Notes: generated from the letters alone by a model not told the origin. Shown: positions 29,875 through 41,606, counted from the first letter of the stretch. The stretch: 64,000 nucleotides of DNA from Diaporthe sp. PMI_573 (GCA_021399435.1 JAJTUP010000052.1:124001-188000); one strand, 5' to 3'. Translations and numbers: made by a program.

Positions 29875-30991
29875 ATGCCCCCAAAAACCTTCAGACAATA
29901 TTGGCTGCCCGAGAAGAAGGGCTTCTCGAGTCTGGTCCTAGGTGATGTCCCGTTTGAGCCTCCCAAGTTCGGACAGGTCCTCGTCAGGATCAAGGCCGTC
30001 TCGCTGAACTGGCGGGACTGCGTTATTGCCCTGGGGACGTACCCCTTCCCCGGGCCAGACTCCGTCGTCCCGGGAAGTGATGGCGCCGGTGTGTGACTGA
30101 TGAAAATTCCCCGAAAAAAAGAATTCTACTGACGTGTGCATCCGAATAGGCGTAGTCGAGGCTGTCGGTGAGGGCGTCACCGAATGGAAGGCAGGCGACC
30201 GCGTGCTAGCAAGCTTCACGCAGGACCACATCGCCGGCCGCCTAACATACGCGACCTCGCTCAGCCAGCTGGGCGGCGAGGCCCAGGGCCTGATGGGCGA
30301 GTACTTCTGCTTCCCGCACACGGGGATCGCTCGTTTGCCGGACTACCTCACCTTCGAGGAGGCCTCGTGCCTGCCCTGCGCGGCGCTGACTGCCTGGAAC
30401 GCCCTGTACGGCCTCGTGCCTCTCCGCCCGGGGCAGACGGTCGTCCTGCAGGGCACTGGCGGGGTTTCGACGTTTGGCCTGCAGATCGCGGCCGCGGCGG
30501 GCGCCAGGACCATCGTCACGTCGTCGTCGGACGCGAAGCTTGAGGCCGCGAAGGCGATGGGCGCCACGCACGGGTTGAACTATGCCAAGACGCCGGACTG
30601 GGCCGCTGAGGTGAAGAGGCTGACCGGCGGAATCGGCGCGGACCACATCATCGAGGTCGGAGGTACGCTGACGCTGCAGGCTTCGTTCGACGCCGTTGGG
30701 TTCAATGGGGTGATCCATGCCATCGGCCACATCACGAACCCAGACCCGCTAGGTGCGGGAAAGGATCTCAAGGGGCCGGACGCGGCGTTTCTGGCTCTGG
30801 ACAGGCATGCTATCCTCCGCGGCGTTGTGGTTGGGTCTCGGGAGCAGCTCCAGGATATGCTGGCGTGTTTTGAGGCGAATGATATCCACCCGGTCATCAA
30901 CAGGGTCTTCGACTTCGAGCAGTTGGTGGAGGCATACGAGTACCTTTGGTCCGCCACGCATACTGGGAAGGTGGTTATTCGTATACCTTGA
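29875..30991 (+). CDS. Medium-chain NAD(P)-dependent oxidoreductase (quinone reductase/alcohol dehydrogenase-like)
   Basis: Exons 29875-30088 and 30150-30991, GT-AG intron of 61 bp, 351 residues. The N-terminal GroES-like part contains GQVLVRIKAVSLNWRDCVIA and VVPGSDGAGVVEAVGEGV. The nucleotide-binding motif is VVLQGTGGVSTFGLQIAAAA with GATHGLNY after it. The end is THTGKVVIRIP, typical of the family. Cysteines and histidines of the classical zinc site are largely absent, as in the non-zinc fungal subgroup. It faces the Zn2Cys6 regulator tail to tail with 82 bp between stops, so that regulator may control it. The substrate cannot be read from sequence. Confidence 0.9.
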
Positions 30992-31073
30992 GGGCTATAT
31001 GGACGAAGGAAGTTGCCAGCGTAAGGTGTTTTCTCTTTGTGTTCCAGAGCATATGCCAGATTTGAATGGATCT

Positions 31074-32548
31074 TCACGTCAACAAGAGTCCTCCTCCTTG
31101 ATTGCGAAGGACGTCTTTCCAGTCCACATTGCTGTTCGTCTCCGTAGCGGTGGTGCGAGTTTGCCAGACTTCTTCCAGAACTTCACGTGCACGTAGAACA
31201 TTGCGAAACCCACGTATTGTGTCGATGGAGCGCAGCCTCGAGCGTATTATTTCCATATCTTGTAGGTTCCTGGCCTCTCCTCCGGCCATGAAGAGAGGGA
31301 ATAGCAAGATACCGTCGGGATGAGCGTCTTCTGGAATCTTGGAAATGTTGTCTAAGACCAGCTGGACCTCGCTAGAAACCATTGAATTTAGGGTCCGGAC
31401 ATCTAGAGTTGTCGCCTGCATCCGCTGGTAAAGATATATGACTGTGGCGCTCTTGTAGGCATATGCTGTGGCTTCCAAAACAGGGTCCGAGGATTGTGGA
31501 TGCCACGAGCGAAGCTTTTGCTCAATCTGATTTAATGTCGCCGCTCGGTCAGTAGTCTCCTCGCTGTCCGCCTGTGATCCATCCGGTGCCAACATATCCC
31601 AAGCAGCATTCAAGGTACTGATCTGGGATACATATACCAGCAGCTGGGAATGAACACCAAGATACGAGTCAACAGTATCGGCCAGGCCTTCCAGATATTC
31701 CCCAGGTATCAGTGCCGGCCGTCCGGAGGTGACGCTCCCCAGGATATCGTGGTAAGCAAAATTGCGTAGCAGCCACTCCCCTTCAATGCTGCCTCGGAAC
31801 GCCTCCGTGCCCCGGAGTTCCCGTTCCAGCGAGTCCGGTTCGTGCGATAAGCGAGCCGACATGATGACGGACCGCGCACCGACGAGGTGCTCCGACCACC
31901 CTGTGCGCAGGCCGAGGATGGCATCGGAGGCGGAGAGGAGCAGGCACGACGCCAGGGCGGTCTCGTAGTCGTGGATGGCCTCGAAGGGCCGCGCGATGTG
32001 GGCGCTGAGGTTCCTCAGAGCGCGAGACCGGGCCTCGATCGCTGGAACCCGGTAGGTTGGGTTGAAGTTGGACAGGTTGCCCGAGGCGAGGGCTACGACC
32101 GAGTCGAATAGTGTCTGGGACTCCATGGCCATAGGTAGGAGGGCTTTGTCGGCAAGATTAGTCTGGGCAGAGAGATTACAAGCGTTCATTGTGGTGACGT
32201 ACCCGACAGGAACGAGTTTTGGTAGCCGCATGCTGTTAGCTTCACGGCGAGGAAGTTTACGTAGTATCTCATGAAAAGGCGCGTTGATGGGCTTCGGGCA
32301 TGAACAGACCCTGGAACAAGAGCGTCTTGCGGCGGTCGGGCAGCTATGCTCATCTCGCTGGGGACATCTGGTGTTCCAGGCACTCGTGTTACAGGTCCAC
32401 GGACGCATTCGAGATTGAGGCGCACACAGCTCCCGCACCTGGGGAGCGTGTTCTCGACGCACTTCTTGCGCCTTGCGCGGCAGGTCAAGCAGCCGGTACG
32501 GTCATGCTTGGTGCCTTTGCGCCTCTTGATCTGAGGCTGTTCAGACAT
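31074..32548 (-). CDS. Zn2Cys6 transcription factor with Fungal_trans_2-like domain
   Basis: Exons 32548-32203 and 32143-31074 (minus), 59-bp intron with GACTAATC branch site; phases agree, 471 residues. The zinc cluster is CLTCRARRKKCVEN...CGSCVRLNLEC with spacing C2C6C7C2C6C. The regulatory region starts RLFMRYYVNFLAVKL and, across the intron, SALLPMAMESQTLFDSVVAL, the opening of Fungal_trans_2. It continues with helices to the C-terminus. ATG 32548 is chosen because it starts close to the zinc cluster; ATG 32596 is in frame upstream. Expected to be a nuclear DNA-binding regulator. Its 5' flank is cut by the copia-1 LTR at 32669, 121 bp from the start codon. Confidence 0.87.
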
Positions 32549-32668
32549 CTCGGACGGAGCGTGGATAGCGATGTAGCGAAGAAGACCGCCGTGCATGTAG
32601 ATGGTAATGAGCAGAGGCCCGGGATATTGCGGAGCGGGGCTAATGAAGCGAGGTTCTGCAGAACATTG

Positions 32669-32862
32669 TGTCAGATTATCACCCTTTTAGGTATGTGGGA
32701 CGTGTAATTATGGTCCAATTGATGGGGTGGTAACTGGGTGTATTGTGATGATGTCTTGTCTTGGTTCCTTGGTGGGACCCCACCCGTAAGGGGGCTGGTT
32801 TTGTCATGATTCAACCATTGATGCCTCAGGCACCTAACCCAAAGCACCCGTCACATCTGACA
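32669..32862 (-). repeat. 3' LTR of copia-1
   Basis: 194 bp, ends TGTCAGAT / ATCTGACA. The PPT CTGAGGGGGTG borders it on the internal side. Confidence 0.9.
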
Positions 32863-32900
32863 CACCCCCTCAGACTTGCAGGCACTGGGAGTCTGTAGTT

Positions 32901-35900
32901 TTACTCTTCTTCCACTGCTTCCAGTCTGTTCCTCATGGGGTCGTCCCGTAGGATCCTCTCTCCATGTCTTGTTTCCACATCTTCCAAGCCCAACTGGTGG
33001 AGAAATCCATTCCATTTCCCAGCCGGTAATGCTTTCGTCAACCCGTCTGCCATCATTTGTGCTGAGGGTGTATATTCCACCTTGATGGTGCCTTTTTGTG
33101 TTTCTTGCCGTAACCAGTGATTGTGTATGTCCACGTGCCGTAATTTTGTCTTCAGTGTTGTGATTTCTGAGTTGACCAGTTTGATCGTCTGGGTGTTGTC
33201 ACACTCGATCTTGATTTTCTTGTCGTCCAATTCCACTGAGAGTTCAGTGAGGAGCCGGCTCACAAATAGTGTTTCTTTTGCTGCTTGAGCAAGAGCTAGA
33301 AGCTCTGCCTCCGTTGTTGATGTAGTGACCGTGTCTTGCTTGTTTGCTCTCCATCCAATTAGGCCTCCAAACAGTTTCATTGCGAATGCCTGGGAACTTT
33401 TCCGATCGAGTGTGTTGTCTGCGAATGAAGCATCGCTTGCGACAACCAACTCTTCGGTGTCCTTGAAGCAAAGAGCAAGGTGTTTGGTGCGTTCGAGGTA
33501 GAGTAGCACGCGGTCGGCAGCATCTTGGTGTTTTCGGCTCGGATTCGTCAGGAACCTTGCAAGCCTCGAAGTGGCAAATGCAATATCTGGTCGGGTGGAA
33601 ATAGCGGCGAATAGGAGCGACCCGATTTTTCGTTGGTAGGTCTGGACCTCGGCTTCTGTGGCGGCATCGCTTCGTGGCATCAGCTCTTTCGCTGTCATAG
33701 GGGCTGTGTGGGAAAGATTTTTCTCGTTAGCCAGTTCGGCAATCTTCTCAATATATGTGGTCTGAGCCAGCCAGATCCGTCTGTTTTGTCGGTCTCGAGA
33801 ATTTCCATGCCCAGGAACCACTGAATCGGGTCCCCTCCACTGATTTTATACTTCTCTTGGAGCTGGTGGGCCAGTTCATCGACTTGATCTTGTCGGTTCT
33901 TTCTATACGCAACGATAATATCGTCTACGTAGAAGAAGACTAGGATGCCGTTCTTGGTGTAGCAGCAGGGTTCATGTGGGACTTGTTTGTATCCACATTG
34001 GGCAAGTGTCTTTGTGAATTCCTTTTGCTAGAGCAGTGGTGAAATCCGCAGCCTATAGAGTGCTTTGTTCAGCATCAAGATTGTGCCCTTCTTCTCGTAT
34101 CCTCGAGGTATTCTTATGAAGATATCTTGATCGATAGGAGCGTGCACGAACGTATTGACAACGTCGTATTGGATCAGCTCGAGATCAAATTTGTTGGCAA
34201 TGGCGATCAGTGTTCGGAATGACCGTCCCGCGAGAGTTGCTGCGTAGGTTTCTTGTGTTTGTCCTCGCGCTTGTTGATCTCCGCGGGCCACGAGTCTTGC
34301 TTTGCATTTCTGAAGAACGCCATGCTTGTTAAATTTGTAGACATACACCCACATGCAGTCCAGGATTTGTTTTCCTGCTGCGCGGCTGTCTTTCTTGAGG
34401 ATCTCGGTCCATGATCTCATCTCGGCATGGCTCTGTAGATGGTCAGCTTCTGCTTGTCTGAATATTGGTCCAAGTGGATGATTATCCAGGTCATTGTGCC
34501 ATCTTGGCGGTTCGGGGAGGTTGTTTCTTTTCAACTTCACCCCATGACGCAAGCGTCTTTCAATTTGTGCCTTCGTCAGGTATTTTCCCTCTGACTTGGC
34601 CATCCGGGCAGATTTTGTGCCAGCGATGAATGCGGCCTGCCACGGGCTTGTCTTTTGATTTCTTCAGTAGACGGCATTTCTTCGTCCGACTGGGTTTGAA
34701 TTGTGTGTGCGAGCAGGGCTGATGGCGGCGATCGAGGAGGAGTAGATAGCAGGGTGAATTTGGCTTCTGTGTAGGGGCCGTTTTCTCGGTCCGCCTCGGA
34801 GCGATCATCCTCTGCAGTCTCTACGTCTGCCTCCTGGATGCTATCGGCAACAGGTCCTTGAGTTTCTTCGGAGGTTTCTTCCGGGGAGTCTTCTTCAATT
34901 AGATCTTCTCCTTCCGGTTCCGGTATTGTGTTGTCGTCTAGGAGGGCGTATTTTCTTGTCCACTCTGCAAGACGATCAATGTCTGTGGTGAGAAGCTCAT
35001 CTTCGAAGCCTTCCCAGTTCCCATCAAACACTTCGTGCTCATTAAAGATCACGTCTCTTGTATTGACAATCTTTCCGGTAGAGGGAACCCATATCCGGTA
35101 GATGTTCGATGATCGGTCTCCAACAAGGTAACCAATCCATGCACGTGGCTCGAGACGTTGACGTCTTCTTTTCTTGAGCTGTGCGTCGGATGTCATCGCG
35201 TAGGCCTTGCAGCAAAATACGCGAAGATGAGTTTGATCTGGTCTTGGATCTGGTCGTGGGATACCCAAGCGTTTGGCAATCGCTGAGTGAAATTGGTAGT
35301 AGGGTGCCTTCCAGTCCAGTCCGTAATTTGGTGTTCGGTTGTTGAGATAGACGGTTGTTCGTCCAATTTCGGGCCAAAGAGAGTGTGGGAGTTTTGAGCT
35401 TGTTCGCATTGCACGCATCTTCTCCTTGATCACACCCCCTGAGCGCTCGGCTCCTCCGTTTTGTGCTTGTGTGTTGGGTGCTGACGGCTCGATCTTGATA
35501 TGTTTTGACTCGAGAAATTCTCTGACGGCTCGTCTGCGGCTGAACAGTTCTCCGTCACATTCGATGATCTTGACCTTGGTGTTGTATTGAATCTGCATCA
35601 TCCCTAGAAAGGATTTCATGATGTTGAGCAGGGTTGTGCTGTCGCGGCTCTCTAAATAATAGTCCCAGATAAGTCCTGATACTCTGCAGGTGAGCAATAG
35701 TTGCGACGTATAGTTGTTGATCCCTGGTTCATAGTCGTGAAAGTCAAGTGCTATTCTTTCGCCTTCTCGTTCGAGGATCTCCCTCGGTGCTCGACGGATT
35801 CGCCTCGTGATCTTGGCTAAGGCACAGGCTTCACACTCGACTGTTGTTGGTCCCCGAATGCGCACCCCCTGAGATGAGGCAACTAGGTGCTCAAGCGCGC

Positions 35901-36444
35901 TCGGACCCGGATGACCAAGGCGGCCGTGCCAGAGTATGGCCTCGCCTGTGAGCGGTCTCCGTTTGGAGTAGGTAGTGTGCTTCTTCCTCCATGTGTTGAA
36001 GGTGCTTCGCACTTCGTGTGGTTGGTATTCGATAACGTATTGGCCGTGGATGTCCCTGAGTTTGCACAGGGCTGACCTATCACGTCTTCGCAGGATCGTT
36101 GGATCTTGTTCGTTATCCCAATAGATGCCTTTCCTTCGAAGTTGCCTCAGAGAGACGAGTGTTGTCAGGAGTCGTGGGCACAGGGCAACGTTTTCGAGGT
36201 GTAGGATCGTCGGTCCGGTGCGGACCGGCATTGTGCCGTATGCAAGTACTGGCAATTGCCTGTCTCCAGCCCACAGGTAGTCGTCGTGTGTGGCTGGTCT
36301 TGTGTTGAACAGTCTTTCGCTGTTGTTTGTGATCGAGATCGTACTCGCTGGGTCAAGTATCACCGAGTGTCGAAGAGGGTATTCTTCTGCGTTTATGGCA
36401 AAAGCTCCCCTAGCTTCTATACTGGCAACACAATATCCCGGGAG
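32901..36444 (-). pseudogene. copia-1 pol (protease, integrase, RT, RNase H), frameshifted
   Basis: Protease-like VILDPASTISI near 36370; integrase zinc region HGRLGHPG...CEACALAK; catalytic D in ALDFHDYEPG, D in IIECDGELFS, E in GGAERSGGVI. The frame is lost around 34620-34660, and RT resumes (LVARGDQQARGQTQETYAAT). It meets TAG at 34028-34030 where TGG is expected, then YVDDIIVAYR (RT active site) to GMEIL, a frameshift near 33825, and RT thumb/RNase H (SRLARFLTNPS, VASDASFADN, STTEAELLALAQA, HVDIHNHWLR) to stop 32901. Two frameshifts and one nonsense codon make it inactive. Confidence 0.9.
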
Positions 36445-36447
36445 TCA
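36442..36447 (-). other. In-frame UGA-C between gag and pol: candidate readthrough site
   Basis: Gag ends EEVED-UGA and the same frame runs on with LPGYCVASIEARGAFA into the protease. The stop is followed by C (UGA CUC), the context that favours readthrough. Pol has no nearby ATG in a favourable place (the first is 82 bases on, at 36363). Confidence 0.6.
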
Positions 36448-37671
36448 ATCTTCAACTTCCTCGACCGCTTCTTCTTTTGTCGGACGAGGGGTTTTGGACT
36501 TGGATTTTGATCTCGGACCCTTGAGGGCTCGGACCTGTGCTTGGAGGTCAGCATTGTTTTCAAGAGCTTCTTCGACACGTCTTTTCACGTGTTCCCTAGT
36601 TTTAAAGCCAGGGTAGGCCTTTTCCGGAAAGACATAAAAGCATTGTGCAAGGGCGTGAGGCATCTCGCAGGCGGGGCAGCCTTCAGCATTTTCTTGCTGG
36701 GCGCGCTTTCTTCCACCGCGGCCTCCACGTGAACCAGTCGCACCTCTCCGTGGCGGGTTATGATCCTCTGCAGTGTGGGCGTCCCCAATGTCACTGCCAT
36801 GGTCTTCTATACCATCGTACTTTGTTGCAAATGCCCCTTTTGATGCTCTAGCTGTTTGGGGCGAGTCTAGGGCTGCAAGTTCTTGACGGAGGTCATTCCC
36901 TATTTCCCGGAATGTGAGGTTCCCATCTGCAATCGCTTGTCTTCGGATTTGTCTTACGGAAACTGCCCACATGGGCAGAATCCCCTTTACAGCTTGCAAT
37001 AGGTCTGGAACCCATGCTACCGTATCTTTGGCTTCGGGTAGTCCCTTTTGGAGACCCCTGGCCATGATTGCTTCCCACTTGTCAACCCAGGAGGAAGCCT
37101 CTCTGAGGTTCTTTGGTGGTTTGAGGGCTTTCTTGTATGCCGCTCGTATTTCCATTTTCTCGTCTACCAACGAGAGGCCGCATCGTGCCTTTAGGTTCTG
37201 ACGCCATTTCCACAGCGGGGTCTCAGCCATATAGCAGTGGCTTTTGTACGCTGGGGATACAGTGCTCAGCATCCATTTTGTAAGCTTCTCGATGGACAGT
37301 CTTTCCTTCTCGTATGTTGATTCGAGTTGTTTATACCAGTTTAGATCGGAATTAAACATCTTGGCCCCATTGTCGGTCAGGTCGCTTATCATCCACTGGC
37401 CATTCTCTTTGTCTTGGATGGTCTCTTCATCCTCCTCTTCATTGCCCACTGTCTGGGATCGCGCATATCGTTGTGCATGTGGTTTCTTGATGTATTTCTT
37501 CTTTCGAATGTCTGGCATTTCTGGTTGAGGGAGGAGTGGAGTTTTGTTGATGATTTGGGATTTGAGTCCGTACGTTTGGACTTGAAGTTCGAATTCGTGG
37601 TTCCAGTCGTTCCAGTCCTGTGGCTTCGCTAGGAACGCGTTGAGGTTCTTCGTATTGAAGTAGTCTGCCAT
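36445..37671 (-). CDS. copia-1 gag
   Basis: A 408-codon ORF from ATG 37671 (MADYFNTKNLNAFLAKPQDW) with capsid-like helices in the middle, a Gly/Arg-rich stretch (RRGATGSRGGRGGRKRAQQ) and a Cys/His motif (CPACEMPHALAQC) near the C-terminus that stands in for the zinc knuckle. It ends at an in-frame UGA. The reading frame continues on the far side into pol. It forms the virus-like particle in an active element. Confidence 0.82.
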   Translation of the reverse strand: MADYFNTKNLNAFLAKPQDWNDWNHEFELQVQTYGLKSQIINKTPLLPQPEMPDIRKKKYIKKPHAQRYARSQTVGNEEEDEETIQDKENGQWMISDLTDNGAKMFNSDLNWYKQLESTYEKERLSIEKLTKWMLSTVSPAYKSHCYMAETPLWKWRQNLKARCGLSLVDEKMEIRAAYKKALKPPKNLREASSWVDKWEAIMARGLQKGLPEAKDTVAWVPDLLQAVKGILPMWAVSVRQIRRQAIADGNLTFREIGNDLRQELAALDSPQTARASKGAFATKYDGIEDHGSDIGDAHTAEDHNPPRRGATGSRGGRGGRKRAQQENAEGCPACEMPHALAQCFYVFPEKAYPGFKTREHVKRRVEEALENNADLQAQVRALKGPRSKSKSKTPRPTKEEAVEEVED

Positions 37672-37705
37672 GTTTGAATCGGCTTGAGGCAGTGAGACTC
37701 TTAAT

Positions 37706-37802
37706 TGTCAGATTATCACCCTTTTAGGTATATGGGACGTGTAATTAGGGTCCAATTGATGGGGTGGTCACTGTGTGTATTCTGATGATGTCTTGTCTTG
37801 GT
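37706..37802 (-). repeat. 5' LTR of copia-1, truncated
   Basis: 97 bp matching 32669-32768 with few differences, then abrupt hAT sequence (TAGGGATGGGCAC) at 37803. Confidence 0.88.
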
Positions 37803-39397
37803 TAGGGATGGGCACGTGTTTAATACACATGTGTATTAAACTGCTTTTTATTATAATGAAGCAGCTTTTTATTCCGAATAAAAAGCGCGCTTTTTATTGC
37901 AATATAACTACCCGTATATGAAGCTGCCCAAGGGTCATATAATACAAATAACCAAGCCAAATTAGGTCAACTTTTTCCCCGTTCCTTCGCTCTCTGACCC
38001 ATCTTGGACCTCAAATGTGTCCACAACTGTCTCTTCTCCGTCGGAGGCGGGTTGGTGAGTGAACTCGCCGATAACAGCGTCAACTTCCAGACTTGATGCG
38101 CAATGGATTTCCATATACGTATCTTCGAGAGTAAACCAACCGTCTTCTGTCAAATCTTCCCAGCTAACCACCGTAGAATCAACCTCATTGCGATGATCAA
38201 GAGGTTGATTCTGAGACTGTGTTATCCTCTCTAGCACCCGTTCGTTCATGTAGATGAACGCCAACTTGTCAGCGTTGGCTGGTGTGAGCCTGTTGCGTGC
38301 CTTGCTGTGAAGGAAGTTAACCGCCGAGAATGATCTCTCTGAGGGAACTGAATTGGCTATGGTTCCAAAGATTCGGACAGCAAGTGTAGCCAGCTTGCTG
38401 CCCTGGTTATCAAGAAGCATCCAAGCATCTAATGGCGTCCATTCTTTTGAATAGACTAAGCCTCCCGCAGCAAACTGGCCGCCCGATTGTGCTCGGAAGT
38501 GGTTAAATTCTCGAACAACATGAAGGTAGTCAGCAGGATTGACTGCTGACTTAAAGAACCGAAGCACTTTCATCATCAGCTGTTCTTCAAGCTTAGTCCC
38601 GACTGTGTCAGGCCTTAATGCAAATCCTGCATAATGAATATCATATGTCTGTTTGTCCATCCGGTTTAACCATACGGAATACAGCTCGCTGAAATTCACG
38701 TCTTTATGTTGCTGAGAATCGTCAAGTGCTTTCCATTCTGCTTTAATCTCCAGCCAACGAGGAATCACATGGCCGATGTGAGCCCGATCGGCTTCTGAGG
38801 CATGCTGACGACTGCTGACAGGCTTAATTATAGCCAAAACAGTCTCTAGGCGTATCCAGAAGTGAGGGTTATTGACAGACTCCAGCACCCTCGGAAGAAG
38901 CTCGAGAGACCCGGAATCGAGCTCTGCCCTCACGTCAGGACGGCGAGCGTATGTTTGGAGAGGCTCTTTACAGCGTAAAACTGACCGTAAAGCGTTGAAC
39001 TGACTGCCCCAGCGTGTGATTACGCTAAAGTGAGCGGTTAGTTAGAGCTAAGAGTCAGAAAAATTGAAAGACCCACGCAGATAAAAACGCCTTATGGCGG
39101 CCCCAAGCTGCCTTTTGTGCCTCTCAATCGAGCCAACTGCAGTTTCGACTTCTTGAAGAAGGTGACAATTAATGTAGTGCTTTTGAATGTTTCCTCATCG
39201 ATCTGAGAGTTCGAGCGAGGAAGCCTCTGAACATCGTCGTCGATAACGATACCAGATGGCTGTCCCAGCTCTATATGATCCGCCGCGCGATAAAACTCCG
39301 TCCTTACCTCGATGTGATGATTCTTAAACACAAACAAGCTTGGGAGCAGGAAAATAGGTCGAAAAAGACGGGCCTGATGAGGAGGTCGGCTGTTCAA
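37803..39397 (-). mobile_element. hAT element, 3' part, inserted into the copia-1 LTR
   Basis: Begins TAGGGATGGGCACGTG at 37803, a hAT-type terminus, followed by a hairpin-rich AT region. The transposase follows on the minus strand. The octamer before it is GTCTTGGT; the matching copy at the other end is not in the window, because the element is cut near 39400. Confidence 0.75.
37962..39397 (-). pseudogene. hAT transposase with intron and frameshift, 5'-truncated
   Basis: Exon 1 piece (ORF 39397-39092) includes IVTFFKKSKLQLARLR, then loses frame by one base near 39125 (the other frame gives AQKAAWGRHKAFLS). A GTGGGT...TTTAG intron near 39065-39015 follows. The main exon carries VITRWGSQFNALRSVLR and runs to stop 37962: PRVLESVNNPHFWIRLETVL, KPVSSRQHASEADRAHIGHV, MDKQTYDIHYAGFALRPDT, and the dimerisation block SVPSERSFSAVNFLHSKARN. 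The intron position matches the copy at 56261. The N-terminal half is missing. Confidence 0.85.
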
Positions 39398-39411
39398 CCG
39401 CGAATTTGCCT

Positions 39412-39700
39412 ATCCGAAAACCAGCTTTTCAGACAAGGACTGGGACGTCCTCAAACACCTCGCTACGATTCTTGGATCCTACAAGGTTACCGTCAAAACC
39501 CTTGAGGGAGACGGTATTTAATGCAAACAAAAGAAAGGGTGGGTCGGCTTGTACGGAAATATCTGGGATGTCATCCAAGGCTTTGAATTCCTAATGGCAA
39601 AACTGGAGGAGTACAAGGCAGTCGCGGCGGATTATCCTGATCCCGAACACTTCAGGATCAACATCAACCTAGGGTGGCAGAAGCTCAACAAATACTACAC
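39412..39700 (+). pseudogene. hAT transposase central fragment
   Basis: Plus-strand reading SDKDWDVLKHLATILGSYKV, one TAA, then YGNIWDVIQGFEFLMAKLEE and NLGWQKLNKYYT matches the central hAT region also seen at 6900-7100. It abuts the previous hAT (opposite strand) and a pogo fragment, so both ends are breakpoints. Confidence 0.75.
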
Positions 39701-39933
39701 AATTCGATGTATTGAACAAGTGTTTGCTCTTCGACTGGCTCAAGTTTATGCTTCTCGACGCGTGATTCTTCGCGACGGGGTCGGTTGTTCATCCTGTCGT
39801 TGAGTGTACTATAAGGGATGTTGAAGATCCGTGCAGCCTGGCGTGCACTTAAGGGTTTCTTTTGATTTTTTTTGGAATTTGTGATTGCTTGAAGGGCTAG
39901 AATGATCTTGTCTTCTTTTGAGTAGATTGGCAT
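39700..39933 (-). pseudogene. pogo-type transposase N-terminus (helix-turn-helix)
   Basis: ORF from ATG 39933: MPIYSKEDKIILALQAITNS, then LSARQAARIFNIPYSTLNDR, a psq/CENP-B-like helix-turn-helix that binds element ends. It breaks at about 39702. It could be the missing front part of the pogo family seen at 15.3 and 25.5 kb. Confidence 0.8.
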
Positions 39934-40269
39934 TGTAGATGTTGAATTCTAGCGTGTTGAATATTTAAGTAGGTAGAGTGATGCGAGACTGACGCGAAAA
40001 ATGGGAACGCGATCTGCACCAAAAACAAACCCGCCCACCCAAACTTTAAACTTTTAGACTGGCATTGCAACTCCACCACACCTCTAAATTGACCAAATCA
40101 ATTAAAAATAAGCAATTGGGACCAGTTGGCACCAATTGGTGCCAATTTTTATTGATATGTTGGCCTCAGGTGGGTGCTAGGGTTGGCAAAAGTTAGCAGA
40201 GTTAGCAAAACTGACCGGGCATGTGTCCTGACCGGCTGACTGTCCACCTACGTTAACCGATTTTGGGTT

Positions 40270-41606
40270 GAATAAGGGAATCAACCATTTCTTCAACGAC
40301 AGACCACGGCTTGCGTGGCGAATGTGCGGCCTAGCCGGACGCATGGCTATGGAGATTGGTCTGCACAGCCGAGATGTCTATCAACAGTTCCTGGAGACCG
40401 AAAAGCAGCAAGAAGAGGCCGATATAATTTCCACCAGTCTGATCGTTCTAGATCGTCAGTGGAGTGCTGCAACGGGTCTCCCACCCAACTTTCAGCTGTC
40501 TGATTTCGACTACGCCAATGCTGCCTCAGTATGTCAACCCTACTGATATTCCCACCATGGCCCCAGTCGCTCGGGTGCGACAGCTCAAGTGTATGTGTTG
40601 TATCTGACATGTCATGATTCTGTGTCACCAGGTCCGGAATATGTATCTGAAAGCCATGATGTCTTTCACTGTAATGAGTCAAAGGTTCAATGAGCCAATC
40701 TGCCGCGTGGCTACTGGTGGGACTTACGAGGACGACGACGCTTTCGAGACGACCAACTTCCAGATCGAGCAGTGGCGAAAACGCTCCCTGGAAAAGCAGA
40801 ATTTTTCCCATCCAGGGACTTGGCACGCAGGTCCTCCAGCGAACATGCCCCTGTGGACCGTGATCCTGTACCTTCGTGCCAACGCCGTCCGTTGCATCCT
40901 CCTTCGACCCTTCCTACTACATAGCTCCAACAATACAGAATCGAGCAAAAGGAGCATAGAGCCCGGTCTGGATACTATTTCCGATACTATTAACGTACTG
41001 TCCATTTTGGACCGAAGCACAGATGTCTATCGCAAGCAACACCCTTTCCTACAGCACTTCCTGGCTAGCTCCTGTGCCTTCCTCTTCCTGGTAATTGCTT
41101 ACGCGGAGCAGAACCGTGGGAACGTCTCAGGAGACTCACGGGACGCGGTGGGCAGGAATTTTAGGAAGGCTTTGGCCCTGGCCTCGGCTTACAGCGACTC
41201 ATCTCGGGCATCGCGCAAACTTTACGATCGCCTGGTCATGATTAAGGAGCCTCTCTTTAACCTAGGAATTCTTTCTCAAAAAGAGGTATGCCCAGGAAAC
41301 GAGAGAAAGACCGGGATGCCTGATGCGAACCACCAGGCTCCGCCAGTTGGGAGCACAGCGAAACACGTAAGACCACCGAGAAACAATGATGCTGGAGTAC
41401 AGCATTTTGAAGCGCCTACATCCGGCTTCGACGACCAGACCATGATACACATCACAGGGCGCGCAGTATCTGAGGGTGTTGAGGGTGGATCCGGCCCTTC
41501 GGAAGCATCCACTTACGTGAACATGAGCACAGGGCTCTATGAATCTTTCTTGGATGATTGGACTGCTAGCGACATGAATTTCTTCTTCTCGGATAGCGGA
41601 ATGTGA
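40270..41606 (+). pseudogene. Fungal_trans-type transcription factor, 5'-truncated
   Basis: Exons 40270-40528 and 40632-41606, intron 40529-40631 with GTATGT donor and CACCAG acceptor. It reads RLAWRMCGLAGRMAMEIGLH and DRQWSAATGLPPNFQLSDFD, then across the intron VRNMYLKAMMSFTVMSQRFN. This is the middle-homology region of Zn2Cys6 regulators. The zinc cluster and the first part are missing, and no ATG is in place (the frame opens at TTG 40268). Transposon debris lies immediately upstream. The 3' end is complete (stop 41604). Confidence 0.8.

Larger units (their letters stand above)
32669..37802 (-). mobile_element. Ty1/copia retrotransposon copia-1, degenerate
   Basis: On the minus strand: partial 5' LTR 37802-37706, gag from 37671, pol to 32901, a purine tract (GAGGGGGTG) and 3' LTR 32862-32669. 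The order protease-integrase-RT-RNase H makes it Ty1/copia. The 5' LTR is cut by a hAT element at 37803. Confidence 0.93.
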
